DNA from: Erodium maritimum
Taxonomy: Eukaryota; Streptophyta; Magnoliopsida; Geraniales; Geraniaceae
NCBI GenBank assembly: GCA_963921825.1
Contig: OY997592.1
Span: 17,921,432-17,985,431, forward strand
Length of the DNA: 64,000 nt
Direction of reading: 5' to 3'
Shown here: positions 45,501 through 60,500 of the stretch, piece by piece
Position numbering within the stretch: the stretch's first letter is position 1
How the letters are laid out: each line of letters begins with the position of its first letter
Position numbers and translations under genes: made by a program
Notes under the pieces: generated by a model
What the model saw: only the letters and a program-made list of their open reading frames with translations
Told to the model about the DNA's origin: nothing
Database searches by the model: none

Positions 45501-48500
45501 GAGAATCTAAAATGACTATTTTACCCTTCCATGTTTGAATTGAATTTTAAGTAGATGAATTGAAAGACGATTATACTCCTTACTACATTAAGACCGTTAT
45601 GACCATGCGTGATCGATCACGTTAAGGAACCGGTTACGGACTCGTTAGAAGGGAACCCGAAGACCTTTTTATACAAGCTCAATATTATAGAGGGAACTCG
45701 AAGACCTCGTAGGAGAGACCAAAGTATTTTATTCAATTCTCAAGTCTGATTTATTCATAATACTCTCTTGGTATGTATAGCCAAGAGGTTACCTACAACC
45801 AAAACCCTAATACAATTATAATTGGTAATCATCTAACTTACCTATTTCTAATATTACTTGAACTCAAAGATATTAATAATAAGGAAATAAACTAATAACT
45901 ACCCAAACCCAAAACCCTAGCCGACTACACCCTAGCCGGCCACACCCTTATGATGTGCTTATCCAATTCCGTTACGGTCCGTAAGGCCCATAACATCACT
46001 CCCCCCTCGCAGATGGCACTTGTCCTCAAGCGCATTAGATGGATCGATGTCCTTTGTATTTATGCTGGCAGCTGCGTACTCGTCCTCGATCAGGTTCACA
46101 ATTTTTTTAATATAAGCCTCTCTCTGCTTATTACCTCCCAAAGTGCCATGTCACCAATATGTGTTCCAACAAGAAGCGTGGTTGGCTGCACAGGATGGAA
46201 GATCATGGTTTTAACAGCGGAATCCTAATTCAAAATTATTTGTGCTGCCGGAGCTGGCGGAGGTTGCAGCCAGCCAATTGGTGGTGGTTGCTGCCGACTA
46301 GACGATGCTGCCGGAGCTGGTGGCGGTAGCTGCCGGCCAGTTGGGGCTGAGCTCGCCTCCTACGGAGGTGCGGACCGAGCACGAACCTGCAGCGCACGAA
46401 CCTGCAGCTCTAAGTCCTCCAGTTTTCGTTGATCAGCTCCATACCGTGCCACAGTTTGGGCCTGAGCTGCAGTGAATGCAGCGATGAAGTCATCCAGCTT
46501 CTGCTCCATAGATTTTGGCTCCATAACGCTCGGCTCTGATACCAATATGTTATGACCATGCGTGATCGGTCGCATTAAGGAACCGGTTACGGGCTCGTTA
46601 GAAGGGAACCCGAAGACCTTTTTATACAAGCTCATTATTATAGAGGGAACTCGAAGACCTCGTAGGAGAGACCAAAGTATTTTATTTAATTCTCAAGTCT
46701 GATTTATTCATAATACTCTCTTGTATATATAGCTAAGAGGTTACCTAAAACCAAAACCCTAATACAATTATAATTGGTAATTATCTAACTTACCTATTCC
46801 TAATATTACTTGAACTCAAAGATATTAATAATAAGGAAATAAACTAATAACTACCCAAACCCAAAACCCTAACCGACTACACCCTAGTCGGCCACACCCT
46901 TGTGGTCTGCTTATCCAATTCCGTTACGGCCCGTAAGGCCCATAACAAATCCTTAATAACTCATCAATGTTTTAATTAGCTTTAATTAATTCAATTTTTA
47001 TTTATTTCTCAATATTAATTTTTTTTAATAAATAAATTTATATAAATTATTTCAAATTAATTTTTTAATTTAATTATTTATTTATTTCAAAATAAATTAT
47101 TTAATTAATTTTTATAAAAAATTAATTAATTAATTATTATTATTATTATTTCTGTATTTTAAGGTTAAAAGTAAAATCTGAATTATAACATATTTTATAA
47201 ATTAATGAGAAATTACTTTATTTTATTTATTTATTATTTCAAATGGTAAAATGGTATTTTCCCTTGCAAAAGTCAAAGGGTCATATGTTAAGGGTAAAAT
47301 AGTAATTTTACTTTACCCTTAACAGGCACATGGGTCACATGCATAACAGATACAGAATATTCCGTCCATTTTTCTGACATAAGTGTGTGGATGAAACTTT
47401 AGGTAGCCACAGAACGTGGACGAAACTTTAGGGTAGTTTTGGACAATTATCCTGTGATAAAAGGTGAACCACACAAGATTCTACCATACAATCATACTTA
47501 TTTAATTTATCTCACATAGCAAGACGAACGCAAGGTTAATAACTGAGCCAGCAAGCCACATATTCCCTTGAGGCTCAGAAGAGATATTTGTATATGACCA
47601 TCAGTAGGCTTTGGGGTTTTCTTAGATTTCTTTCATATTCTGCAGTATAGAGACTCTCAAGAATTTCCACGTTATAATACTTGCAATGAAAAGAGGGAAA
47701 AAATCAGATCAAAATTATCAATTTCTAGTAGTAATTCAACAAAGTTCATATAAAAGTTATCCTCAGTAAATGAATTCAAGTTGTCAATAGTTTAAATTCC
47801 AAGTTTCAGCTCAAAACATCTATGTCATGACAATATTACACTTCAGTCCTCTTAACACTGCATCCCAAATGAAACCATTAAATATATTTGATCAAACAGG
47901 GATACCCTGACAAACAAGAGCATAGTTTAACCTAGCTGCGCCAAATTTACAAACAACCACAAATATACTTTTAGATTCTGCTAAACTTACTAACCACAAA
48001 ACAAGACAGGTAATGTACTTGTGAAGCAAGGCAGCATAATTGTGATTGTGTAACAAGAAAATAAAACAATAGACTACCTTGCAAAGATAGTGATTGCATA
48101 ACAAGAAAATAAAACAGTAGACTACCTTGCAAAGATAGTGCATAAGTGTCATTTTGCTATTGGAAGCACGTGTATCAGCAAGTTTTAAAAGACTGTCCAT
48201 CTTGAACCCAACTGCAGCACCTGTTAATAGACAAATTACTTGGTGTTTCATTTAAGAAATGATATTTAGCAACGTAAAAAGCTATTCATCTAATAAGCAA
48301 TCAAATAAGCTTGAAGAAACTATACATACAGACTCCAGTCCTACAATGGATACCCAGTAAGATAAATCCTTTCAAAAAGATATCTGTAATGGGGCATAAC
48401 TATTCTTAAACAACCTACAACCTCAGCTAGAACACAGTAGGAGGAAGATGCTCAGGTCTTCCTCTCTCACTGTTCTGTAAGTTATGACTTCTTTCAATTC

Positions 48501-51500
48501 GGGATTAACAAGCCTAGTGACAGAAAGAACCTGCCGCTGAGAACTAACTAGGATGAGGATCCAACTTGCTCAACTCACAACAACGTATGCATACACGGCA
48601 CAGTCAATAACAAACACTTGGATAGGCATTCAAGTTAAGGTGAGGGTCCTTCTTGCTCAACTCTCTACAAGGTATGCATACACAATGCACACAATCATCC
48701 ATGCTTGGGTAGGCATTTAAGTGAATGGTGAGATCTATCTGAGGCTAAACCATTGGTTTTCATCAAAGCAATTCAATAAAGTATTTTAGGGGTTAATTAG
48801 AGTTAATTTAACCATAGTGGATTTAATAAATTTGTAACAATTCATAGTTATTGTTCAATTCTAGAGTACTATTCATGATTCTTGTTTTTTACAATGTGAG
48901 CATCCCTTTATACATGGATTAACTCTATACTAAATAGGAAATACAATGCTAAACAACATTTAAATTTTAAATTAAACTCTAATACTCCACCTCACGGGTA
49001 AGTCGGAAAACGAGTCTTGCACGTGGGCTATAAATAAATTTCAAGTTCATGTTGTTGCGTTACCATTGGGATGTAGTTATCGAAGAACTAAGATTTTTTT
49101 ATTCAACACTCTACTCACGTGTAAGACTGGACATCTACAAGTGGAACATAGCAAGACTAGACATTTGCTTACCATATGAATGGATGTCTGCTTATGGGTT
49201 TACAAATTAATGTAGGGTGGAGGTGATATATGGGACAACACCCAATAACAACGTTTCTAAGCCTACGAAGATCTTGAGCCATTGGCTCATACCCTGTGAT
49301 TTTACAGACGCATCATTCAGTTTCGAGCGATTACATCACGTGTGCTTAAAACATCTTCACGGAAATTGCTTAATGACAATGTGAAACAACTTCAAGCAAC
49401 TACGTGGTATAACTGCACTTCAAGAATATGTGATTTTAAGATCACTGAAGCCCTAAAACCAAACCGATCAACAATAACCGGGATGAACAGTTGTCTGAAC
49501 AGTAGCTAGTCTGATAAACAAAAGAAACTTTCAATAATAACGTCTTGTTCACCCGCTGAACGATATATTAACGAGTGGACAAAGCAACAATTCACTAAAA
49601 TGTAACATAGGATCGAATAGGCTCTGATACCATGTTAAATTCTAGAGTATTATTGATGATTCTTGTTTTTTGATACAATGTATGTATCAGTTTATATAGA
49701 GGTTTAACTCTATGCCAGACAGAAAATACTAATGCAAAGCAACATAGAAATAGGAAGACTGATAGGAGTATGAATAGACAATAAACTGAACTCTAACAGT
49801 TATGATAAGGGTACAAAACAAAAATCAATTACTAATTATTTTCATTAATGCATGAGAAATAATTTTGAGACGGCGAGTGCAAAAGATGAACTCTTCAAAA
49901 GGTAATGCATAGTTTTGTTGACGTCATCTTTCCTTCATCTTATTCATGTTCAACATCATTAATATACTCAAGTTCATGAACAAATTCTTCAACAATTTTA
50001 GATGATGAACAATCAATTTATTAGGTTATTAGAACAACATACAGTTCGGCAACTCTATCTTATCATATACTTTGTGTGCTTCAAATCTTCAACTAGTTAG
50101 TGACATCTTCCAAAATAGGTATAAGGTACCTATTTTCCTTAGGTTCATAAAACACCATAGGGGAGGAACACACCGAGTCCGAACTAAAGTTGAATATTGA
50201 GGCTTGATTCAACTTACGAAAGAGAGGATGATTTCCCTGATCTTAATCTTAAGACCATATGTAGCTTAGTATTTCCCTTTTGTTGTTGCACATCAGAAGA
50301 ACGTGGATTAAGCAACCTGCTTGGTAAGCATATTTAGCTCTTTACCCATTAGCTTGAGTTGTTAGGTTGGATCAGGCTTTAATATGGTATTAGAGCTTGG
50401 GCCTACGATTCTCCCCTTGAATCCAGGACATCCCCTCAGGTTCCCAGTGTTTGAGGCTTGCACGTGAGGGAATGTTGATTAGTCCCATATCAGAAGAATG
50501 TGGATTGAGTAAACACATGATGACCATATTGAGGTACCCATTAACTTGAGCTTTTCGATTGGATCGAGCTTTAGCACCCAAATTGAATTCAGGGATGATT
50601 GTCCAAAACTACCTAAAAGTTTCGTCCACACTTTATGGCTACCCTAAAGTGTCGTCCACACACTTCTGTCAGAAAAACTTAACAGGAGAATCTGAAATGA
50701 CTATTTTACTGTTCTATGTTTGAATTGAATTGTAAGTAGATGAATTGAAAGACGATTATACCTTTTACTTCATTAAATCCGTAATAACTCATTAATGTTT
50801 TAATTAGCTTTAATTCATTCATTTTTTTATTTCTCAATATTAATTTTTTCAAAATAAATTTATTTATTTAATTCATTATTTAAATTATTTAATTCATTAT
50901 TTCAAACTAATTTTTTTAATTAATTATTTAAATTTTTTATTTCAAAATAATTTCATTTTTTCAAAATAAACTATTTAATTATTTATTTCAAAATAAATTA
51001 TTTAATTTTTTTTATTATTTCTGTATTTTAAGATTAAAAGTAAAATCTGAACTATAACATGTTTTATAAAATTAGAAAATGATTTTTTTAATTTATATAT
51101 TTTTAAAATTAATATTTGATTTAAAACAGATTTTATAAATTAATTAGAAATTATTTTATTTTATTTGTTTATTTATTTATTATTTAAAATGGTAAAATGG
51201 TATTTTCCCTTGCAAAAGTCAAAGGGTTCAGATGTTAGGGGTAAAACGGTAATTTTACTTCACCCTTAACAGGCACATGGGTCACATGCATAACAAAAAC
51301 GGAATATTCCGTCCGTTTTTTCTGACAAAAGTTTGTGGACGAAACTTTGTGCACCAAAACGTTTGTGGACAACTTTAAGGTAGTTTTGGACAATTATCCC
51401 TTGAACTAATAATGCTGCTCATACAAGTTTAATATAAGTTAAACAATCAAAGTCCTCTTCCAATCCGTGTCAATTTTCCCTACCAGGCAAAGCATACAGC

Positions 51501-54500
51501 CATCTTATTACAAAATTGGAAGCACTAACTAAACACATTCTAGATAATGAAATGCCATGTTAAGAAAACATTGACACGGCCTGTAATTTCCATCATCAAA
51601 TTAAGGAATATAGGTCATCACAAGAAATTTACAAACAATGAATGCCAAATATGTAAATTTATTCTTTCGACGAAAATATAGATAATTAAATAACTATAAA
51701 GTTCATACCCCTAGCTGTTCCCTGATTTATTGTATTTCCCAGAAAAAGAATTTTCTTCATAATGTCTTTCAACTTTTCAGAATTCCGAACCTATAATAAG
51801 GATGATAATTTTAAGGATATAATACACAGGAACACCAACCAAAATCATGAAAACCATATACTGGGGTCACACACCTCTTGACATGCTGAATTTACTGTGT
51901 CTAAACTCTTTTTGAACTCAACAATCTGCAAAAAAAAAAGAACAAGGAGAGAAAGATGTCAAGAATAAGGCAACTTTGGAGTATAAAACTAACTGATAAA
52001 CTAATAAATCAACCAAAATGAGACAACCATTGCAGAAACCACAAACCTGCACACCAAACTGAATCTTGAAGGCAAACACCATCAATTTTGATTCTACCCG
52101 TGGCACTTTCATTAGCTCCAAAAAGAACTGAAACATGAAATTAAAAAACGAATCAACCCCCAACCACATTTTCTTCAGGCCTAGGTGGTTGTGTATCAAT
52201 CTTGTTAAATTGTAATCATGAGATCAGGCTGGTAGTGAAGGAGATATATTCAGTTGGCACCAAGTATTGAAAGAAAAAAAAAACTTGCATACATGTCAAA
52301 GAATTGTCGCATAAGAACATCTTCTCTCCTAAAATACTGTTCATTTAACCCTTTCCATCACTCAAACTATACACGTTGCCTTGGACGGTGCAAAGAAAAA
52401 GCTAGGGGTCCTTTCCCTCCTGAAACTTTCGTCAGAATATCCTTCACTTCTTGCAATGGTCTTAATTCAATACACCAATTGCAATAACCCATCCCCCCTA
52501 ACTATACTACTCACAAAGCAAGGATAGTTTGAGCTTTTTTAGATCTGCAAATTAAGGAAATAAATCGTAAAATATGATCAACTGAAAGCTTTTGCATACC
52601 TGTTCACACTTCCCCAAGGTCTCCTTGTTGCCAGTGTAGTTCTATATAAATACGACAGTTATCATATTAATCACATATAAGAGGGGAAGAAAAACAAGGC
52701 AACCATATTATATTCAAGATCTGATATTTTCATTCTACAATGGATCAGAAACACATATGACATCAAATAGAAGGCAAACATATAGTAAAGCTTCACCTTC
52801 AGAAGTTCCATCTCTTCCTTAGTAGGACAAAATTTTATGAGATTTTCCACTTGGTCAACATCTAAAACTGAGTCATCCATTGCTAGTACTGCTGCCTGGA
52901 ACAACCACAGTTGTATATTTAGCTAAAAAAATGACTGGACTGCAAATAGCAACTAGAAATGAAAGTCAAGTAGATATCATAACTTGGTTTGACAGATATG
53001 ATACATTAGGAGGGTAGAAATAGAAGACACATGATTGGCTCTCTTTATTAATTAGTTTATAATTCTTTCACGATACAAAACCATTCATAACTGCAATGAC
53101 AGACTCAACAGAGAAGCACCAGCAAAATCTAACTCTTCCACAGTCGGCAACTGCATTCTGGAACAACTAAATCACAGATGCGTGTATTCTTACAGCACCC
53201 ATATAAAGTATCCTAAAACCCTGTATTTAGTTTAACAGTTCTACCATTCTGACATCTCCCTGTTGACCATAACTTGTAAATCAGTGCAAGCCATCAAGTT
53301 TCATATTTTAGGCAGCAGACCAGATGCAAATATCCTAAATCCTAATAAACTGCTGAAACACACAACAGAAATATGAACACTTTTTGTCAAGAGAACTCAA
53401 TACTGAATAACAAATGGGACTGACAAAAAACATGAGAGGCCCTGCCTTCTATAGCCGCTGTTACACGACAAAATAAGTTACCTATGTAACAGAAAAACAC
53501 TTCAAGTTACCCATGTCAGAGAAAGATATATCATTTCCAAGGTTCTAGTCTTCTATAAATGGCCATATGTAATGGTCATCTGCTCCTCCTCCAAACACAA
53601 ACAAACTCTGTAGCGTGATATCAAATAAACCAATGCTTTGACTGACATCAACGCTTAGATCTTAAGGAACTTAAACCCATAAAAAAAATAAAGCTAACAT
53701 CCTATCTCAACATTTACCAATTATCAGACTCCAAAACATTTTTATTTAAAGAATAGAAACAAGAAAATTATTAATACAATCCAACATTTTAATAAAACAA
53801 TTGAGCTCTGAGAGAACAAAAAGCAATTCAAAATTGGGACAAGGTAAGGTGTACAATTATTCTAAAAAGCTTTTTTTCTTTTAGGATTCAGATTTATACC
53901 GCTGTCGTAACTTGAACCCTTGACCACCAGGTCGCAAGGCCAAGCACTTGACCACTTGGGCAAGCAAGCTTTGGTTTATTTCAAAAACTTTTACATAATA
54001 AATGACAATGAATCTTGAACATAGAGTTCTCATAATGTGCACGTTTTTAACTTTCACTATAAAAATCTGCATTGAGATATCCTGACTGTCCAATAATTGT
54101 GTGAGAATTATATTCATAGTAATATATCAATGAGACACTTTAAAGCAGCTAGCTTACCATCATATCAGGAAGCGGCATCTTAACTTTTGTGAGCATAATT
54201 TCAGTGTTATTGGCCCTTCTCAAATCAACCTACAACACATAATAATATAACTTATTAAATGGTAAAAATAATCCAATGGTTAAGAAACCAGGAAGACAAT
54301 TCCACTTTGATGACAATGAAATAAAGGACACCTGAAAAGATTTCTTACTCCAACGCAAAAATAAATCACAGAAATCATCATGTATAAATGTTTACAGTTC
54401 AAAGATGAAGGAAATTAAAAAGAGAACCATTGCTTACAGTCCTAAATCAAAATATAACCAAAATGCTGTAAAAGTCATTCAGAATATGAATTTGGACTTG

Positions 54501-57500
54501 GACCATTTGGTTGAAGGTATATTAGTGTTAACCCAAATATATTTATGCATACATATATAAACAACATGTGAAAAAGCTCATCTGTTAAGCATCTGAAGAA
54601 TTCAGCTTCATAATCATAAGGCTCCATTGAAGAATAAAATTACAAATCAAAATGCGTAAACGATAATTAAAAATAAACCAAAATTTCCAATCAACTTAAT
54701 GAGAGGAGAATGATTGATAAAATGAGCAAGATTACTTGAGGTAAGAGGTAGACAAAGTGACAGAAAAATAATGCTTAAAACAGGCACCCCATATGAGCCA
54801 CGAACTCTCACTCTGGGTTTCATGAACATTCACAAAACAAAAAAAGATAGCAGGAATAACTATGAGTTAAAATAAGTTAAAGGTGATAAATGGCAGCATA
54901 CTGGCACAGCCGCACAGGCATGCATATAGCAAGCATATGAATTCAAGTAAACATTATTTAAGTGAAGGAACAATATCTGTGAAATTGATAAAATATGACA
55001 GGTTTCACTTCCGAACCCAATTTTATTCCAAGAATAAATGTATTTAGCAGATGTAACAAATTAAGTTTGCATCAGATTAAAATGTGTATACTTAACTTGA
55101 TTTCCTTCGCAATTGACTAGAATTTGAACCACTTTGATGTTTTAATGCTGTAAAGGATAAAAGAATTTATCCAAGTTTCTCATTCTTATTTTACCCTTAA
55201 TAATGATAGAACTTTACCATACTTAATTCTAACTTACAAATGTATGCCGCAAGTAACTGTTCAACCAAGAGTTTATCCAAATTTTTCATTCTTATTTGAG
55301 CCTTAACAATGAAAGAATATCAACATACAAATGTATGGCTCAGGTTACTGGCCAACCAACACAAGAACAAATCAAGTTCTTCTAGGAATGAAAACAAAAT
55401 ATAAAATATGAAGCATTTTGAAACGAAAGTGGGAAGAACCAGTATTGACTTTGTATTAGATTACCAGGTGGACTGTGTCAGATTTAGCAGCAGCCTTTTT
55501 TTTAGATTTATCAGCAGGTTTTGGAACTGTTGCAGAGAAAAGTTTCTCCAACTCTGAGACATCAAATTCTTGTGCACTGGATGAAAGCATATGAATTAGT
55601 AATCATGTTAAAATGAAAAAACATAAAAAGGAAAGGCTAATACATGATCCTTCAGAATGTAAACAAACACATATCCAGGAACATAGTAACTCATCTATGA
55701 TACAAAAACTGCAATAAGTAAAGAATGATAGAATACTTTTGTTGCTCTCCATATTTTTGCAGCTCCTCCCATAAGCTTCCTTGCAATGCCCTTGTTACTT
55801 TGCTCCAATGTAGAGGTTTTAAGGAGGATCTTCGACCTGAAGGACCCGCACGTGTAAGTGTACCACGACCTCTCCCAGCAGGCGGTGGAGGTGCACCACC
55901 TTTTGCACCATGGGGAGGAGGGGGAGGTGCACCACCAGGCATTCCAGGTGGAGGAGGAGGACCTGGAGGAGGACCTGCACTAGGAGGCGAGGGAGGTGGT
56001 GGACCTCCTCCGCTCATGGGAGATGGTGGGGGAGGAGGGGCTCCACATGTGGAAGGTGGTGGAGGTGGTGGTGGGGCTGCACATGCGAAAGGCGGCGGTG
56101 GTGGTGGGGCTTCACATGTCGGAGGTACGGGTGGGCGTGGGGGTGGGGCTCCACGCACAAGAGGTATGGATGGTGGCGGTGGTGGTGGGGCTCCACACAA
56201 CGGGGGTACTGGTGGTGGTGGTGGTGGTGGTAATGGTGGCGGTGGTGGTAGTGGTGGAGGCTTTGGTGGTGGTGGCAGGGCTACACTCACAGGTAATTCT
56301 GGAGGGGGAATTTGTGGCGAGTCTCCAAACATTGAAGATGGTGATGATGGGACTTCACTCACTCGTGGCGAGGCTGGTGAGGCTCCACACATTCCACACA
56401 CAAGATGTGTTGGTGATGGTGAGGCTTCTGACATTGGAGGTTGGGCTGGTAGCGTCGAGGCTTTGTGCATAGAAAGTGTTGGTAAGAATTTATATAATGG
56501 AGGAAGTGGGGGTATGCTTCTGTGCATTGAAGATGATGGCGAGACCCTATACAATGGAGGGAGGGGTGGTAAGGCTACTTGCATTGGAGCTGGTGGTGAA
56601 ACTCCATATAGGGAAGGGAGCAGTGGCAAGGCTCCACGCATTAGAGGTGGTGATAATGCACCGTGTGAAGGAGATGATGGTAGATTTGATACTCCATAAA
56701 AAAGAGGTATGGATGGTGTAGGTGCAACTAAAGGTGATGGTGAGGCCCTATACAAGGGAGGTGGTGGTCTATACAACGAGGGAAGATGTGATAAACCTCC
56801 ACGTGTTGGATATGATGGTGAAACTTTATACAATGGAGGGAGTGGTGGTAAGGCTCTGCGCATTGAAGATGATGGTGAGTCTCTATACAACGAGGGGAAT
56901 GAAGGTAAAGCTCCACACATTATAGGTGGTGGTGATTCTCCATGTGAAGAAAAAGAAGGATGGGTTGATGCCCCATACAAAGGAGGTGGGAATGGTGTAG
57001 GTGCGGCTAGAGTTGGTGGTAGTACAGATGTGACCGGAGGTGGTGATATTGATAGTGAGGTTTTGTGATTTATAGATTGTGGTGGTGCACCATGTGAAAG
57101 ATGGGATGGTAGAGGTTGATCCTCATACGAAGGAAGTACAGATGATATAGATGCAGTAGAAGAAGGAAAGGGTGATGGACGTGAGGGTTCGTATGAAGGA
57201 ACTGATAGTTGAGATGATGATCCATATAAAGGAGGTGGGGGTGGTATAGGTATAATTGGAGAAGATGGAGATGAAGATTTACACACGAGAGGTAGAGGTA
57301 GTGCTTCATGTAAAGGAATAGATATGGGAGGTGGTTCTCCACACAAAGGGAGTGAGGGTGGTGTCGATGCAATTGAAGGGGGTGGGGGTGGTAAACCTTC
57401 ATACATATGAGGAAATGGAAGTTCATATATAGGAGTACCATGAGTAGAAAGAGAAGGAAAAACTTGATTGATTGGTGGTGGAAGAGGAGGAGGAGGCGGA

Positions 57501-60500
57501 ATGTTTTGCGTAGATGATGGTATAAAAAGTGAAGTACTACGAGTAAAATGGGGAGGGGAAGGGGGAGAAGGAACTTCATGCATAAGTGGTGGTGATGGTG
57601 GTGGTAGTGGTGGTGGAGGAGAAACACTTGATAGAACTCCATGCATGGAAAATGGTGTTGGGGGTGGAATTCCTGGTTCAAGATGAGTAGGAGATGGGAT
57701 CGAGGTTAAAAATCTTTCTCCATGTCTTGATGTAGTAGATGCAGGTGGTGGAGGATTTGCAAGAACACCTGTCTTCAAGACAAGAGAAGTAAAAGAACAC
57801 CTAGAACTCCAAGGGGGTGGAGGAGGTGGAGGAGGTGGTGGAGGTGGAGAAGGTAATACCATCCCTTTGTTCTGCTCACAATATGGAGGTGGCTGCAAGT
57901 CGTTTGTGTAAACTACATTACCATTTGGAAGAGGTGGAGCTAGAGGTGGAGCTAGAGGTGGAGATGCCCATACTTGCCTAGAGCCAAAATCTGAAGGTGA
58001 AGTCTGGGAGGATGTATGTCTGTCTTGGATTACTGTATCTGAAGATGGAGCACAATTGGCCAACTGTGGAGCGGAGTGCGAAGGCTTCACATGATGAACC
58101 TTATCCTTTTGAGAAGTAATTGCAAGAACAGGTGGAGCTAGAGGTGGAGATGCCCATACTTGCCTAGGGCCAAAATCTGGAGGTGAAGTAGGGGAGGATG
58201 CGTGTCTGTCTTGGGTTACTGGTTTTGAAGATGGAGTACAAGTGGCCAACTGGGGAGCAGAGTGCGAGGGCTTCACATGATGAACCTTATCATTTTGAGA
58301 AATAATGGCAAGCATAGGTGGAGCACTATTGTATCTCGATGGTGGATATGATACGTGCATGGAATTCATGTAAGAGCCTTTGTTGGGGGGTATCCATCGA
58401 GACATCAAGCGTGCCTTTGCTTGCTTTGCATGAGTGAGATGAGATTCTTGCTGTTTAATCTTTTCTTTGGCTCCATCTGCTTCTGCAATTAATTTTGCGT
58501 TGGGCGGAGGCTGTTTCCCAGTGCTAGAAGACACTACTTTCTCGAGTTTTGGTCTATCAGCACCTAATTTCTGTTGTTGAACCTTGTGCTCTACTTTCTG
58601 GTTTATAGTAGTGCCTTTATCTTCCATTTCATCCAGTTTGCCGTACACATCTTCAGATACTGCCTTGGTTTCTATGATATTTGGCACATCACTGCCAACT
58701 ACCACAGAATCTAGTTTCATTTCCCCATCATCTACGATAATGTCTTTCACTAGATGATCAGTTTCCACCTTCTCATTCATTTTGTACTTCACATCATCTA
58801 TGGCAATGTCTTTCACTGCATCAACACTGGAAACCACCTTCATATCATGTTCGTGAATAGCATCATCGGAAGAACGATCTTGAATTGCATGAGGTTCCAC
58901 ATCCTCCTTCACATCTACTTTGTTATCCATATCATCCAGGGTACCTTTGTGAACCATACGAGTATCAGATTCCCGCTTTGCTTCATGCCCATCCACCAAA
59001 TTGCCGAATATTTCTTCCACCTCAAAAAATTCATCAGGTGAAGCACTCTCTATGTCACTCCCAGCTTCACTTGCTACTCTGGCAGGAGTAGGCACAGGCA
59101 CAACAGCATCAGCATCCAAGAAAAGTACCTGATACAGATTTGAGTATGTATTCAACTACCACAAATTGAGAGAGAATATAGACTGAAGAACAACAATGAC
59201 CTACCTCTGCTCTAAATTCCTTGGGGAATCGGTCCTTGGCATCCCACAGGACATCAATCTCGTCACGGCTTAGAATCAAAATATTTGACCGGACAAAGGC
59301 TGTGTGGAACATAACTCTGAACATCATCACTTCTTGTGTTAAATCTTCACTCCAATGGATACACTCGAGAACAACATCCCCTTGAACATGACAATGGACG
59401 TCTAATTTAACCAGCATACACTCTGCCTGTGGTTTGAATCCATAAGAACACTTTAAAACCTTGATTATTTCATCTTTCAGTTTCATCTGTGTGAATAAGG
59501 CCTTACCTGTAGGTAGTAACGAACATGTTTTTTAGTCTTTGAAGATGAAAACAAAAGCTTGGACCTTCGATTAGTAGGAGTAGAAGGATCTTGACCATAA
59601 GCACGTAAAACTGGCCTGCAACCCTTTCCCCCATCAAATAGTGGAAGGACTCTCAGTATCACACAATCTAAATATAGAGGTGTCTCTGAAGGAGGCCATT
59701 CGGTACTCAAATTTCTTCTAGAAATGTACTGGAGGTATCTCAGGTGTGAGGGCTGTGGATTTAGAGGAGACAAAACACGAAGCAGTTCCCTAGGAGCTTG
59801 CTTGTAGACCATTTCGAGAGTCTTTTGGTCCCCACTGTACTGTTTCCGATATAATAGAAGACCTGCAAGCATGAAAGCAAGAACAGGCCAGCCTCCTTTT
59901 TCACAGTGCATCAACAGCACATTTTGTTGTCCTGCCAATGACAACCAGCTTTCACTTGATCGTAGGAAGTGGTATGCCATCTCCAATGGCAGCATGGGAC
60001 AACCCTCGTATTGCCGAGGGTAATCCATAACTGTCATGTCATACTGAGACAATATGTCTGAGATTTGGCTCCGCCTCTCACCTTCTCTGAAGTTAAACAC
60101 CATGAAAGCAGCCTCGGGATAGTAGTTTTGTAGCTGCGCTACTATGCCACCAAAGTAGACTTTGTACTCGTCTTCCTCCAAGACTTCACTGGAGAAGCAA
60201 CAGTCAAATACTGCAAAGAGAAAACAAAAGGAAAGAAACAAAAAAAACGAAACCGCATTATTAATTAAGACGAATAAATAAAATCTGACTTTGCAAAACG
60301 GCAGTTGAAAACTATAAACATGGTATCATTCAAAGATATCAGCAACAAGAGATAAAATTGAATTGGTAAGTATATTGAATCCCCTTCTAAGAAGAATAAA
60401 TATTCTCCAAAATAAAGGTGAGAGCAAAAGAGAAAGTCCTCCAAAATATAGTTGAGTCGCAGGTTATAAGACCAACATATAGCTAAACCACTCCTGTGTT

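Noticed and set aside
53888-53960. Possible tRNA gene on the minus strand
   Set aside because: A- and B-boxes are present but a full cloverleaf does not form and an A-rich tail with flanking repeats follows; called a SINE.
55725-56699. Long Gly-rich plus-strand frame of 324 codons
   Set aside because: It is the complement of the formin FH1 exon; proline codons read backward give glycine. The minus-strand frame has the domains, splice sites and phase.
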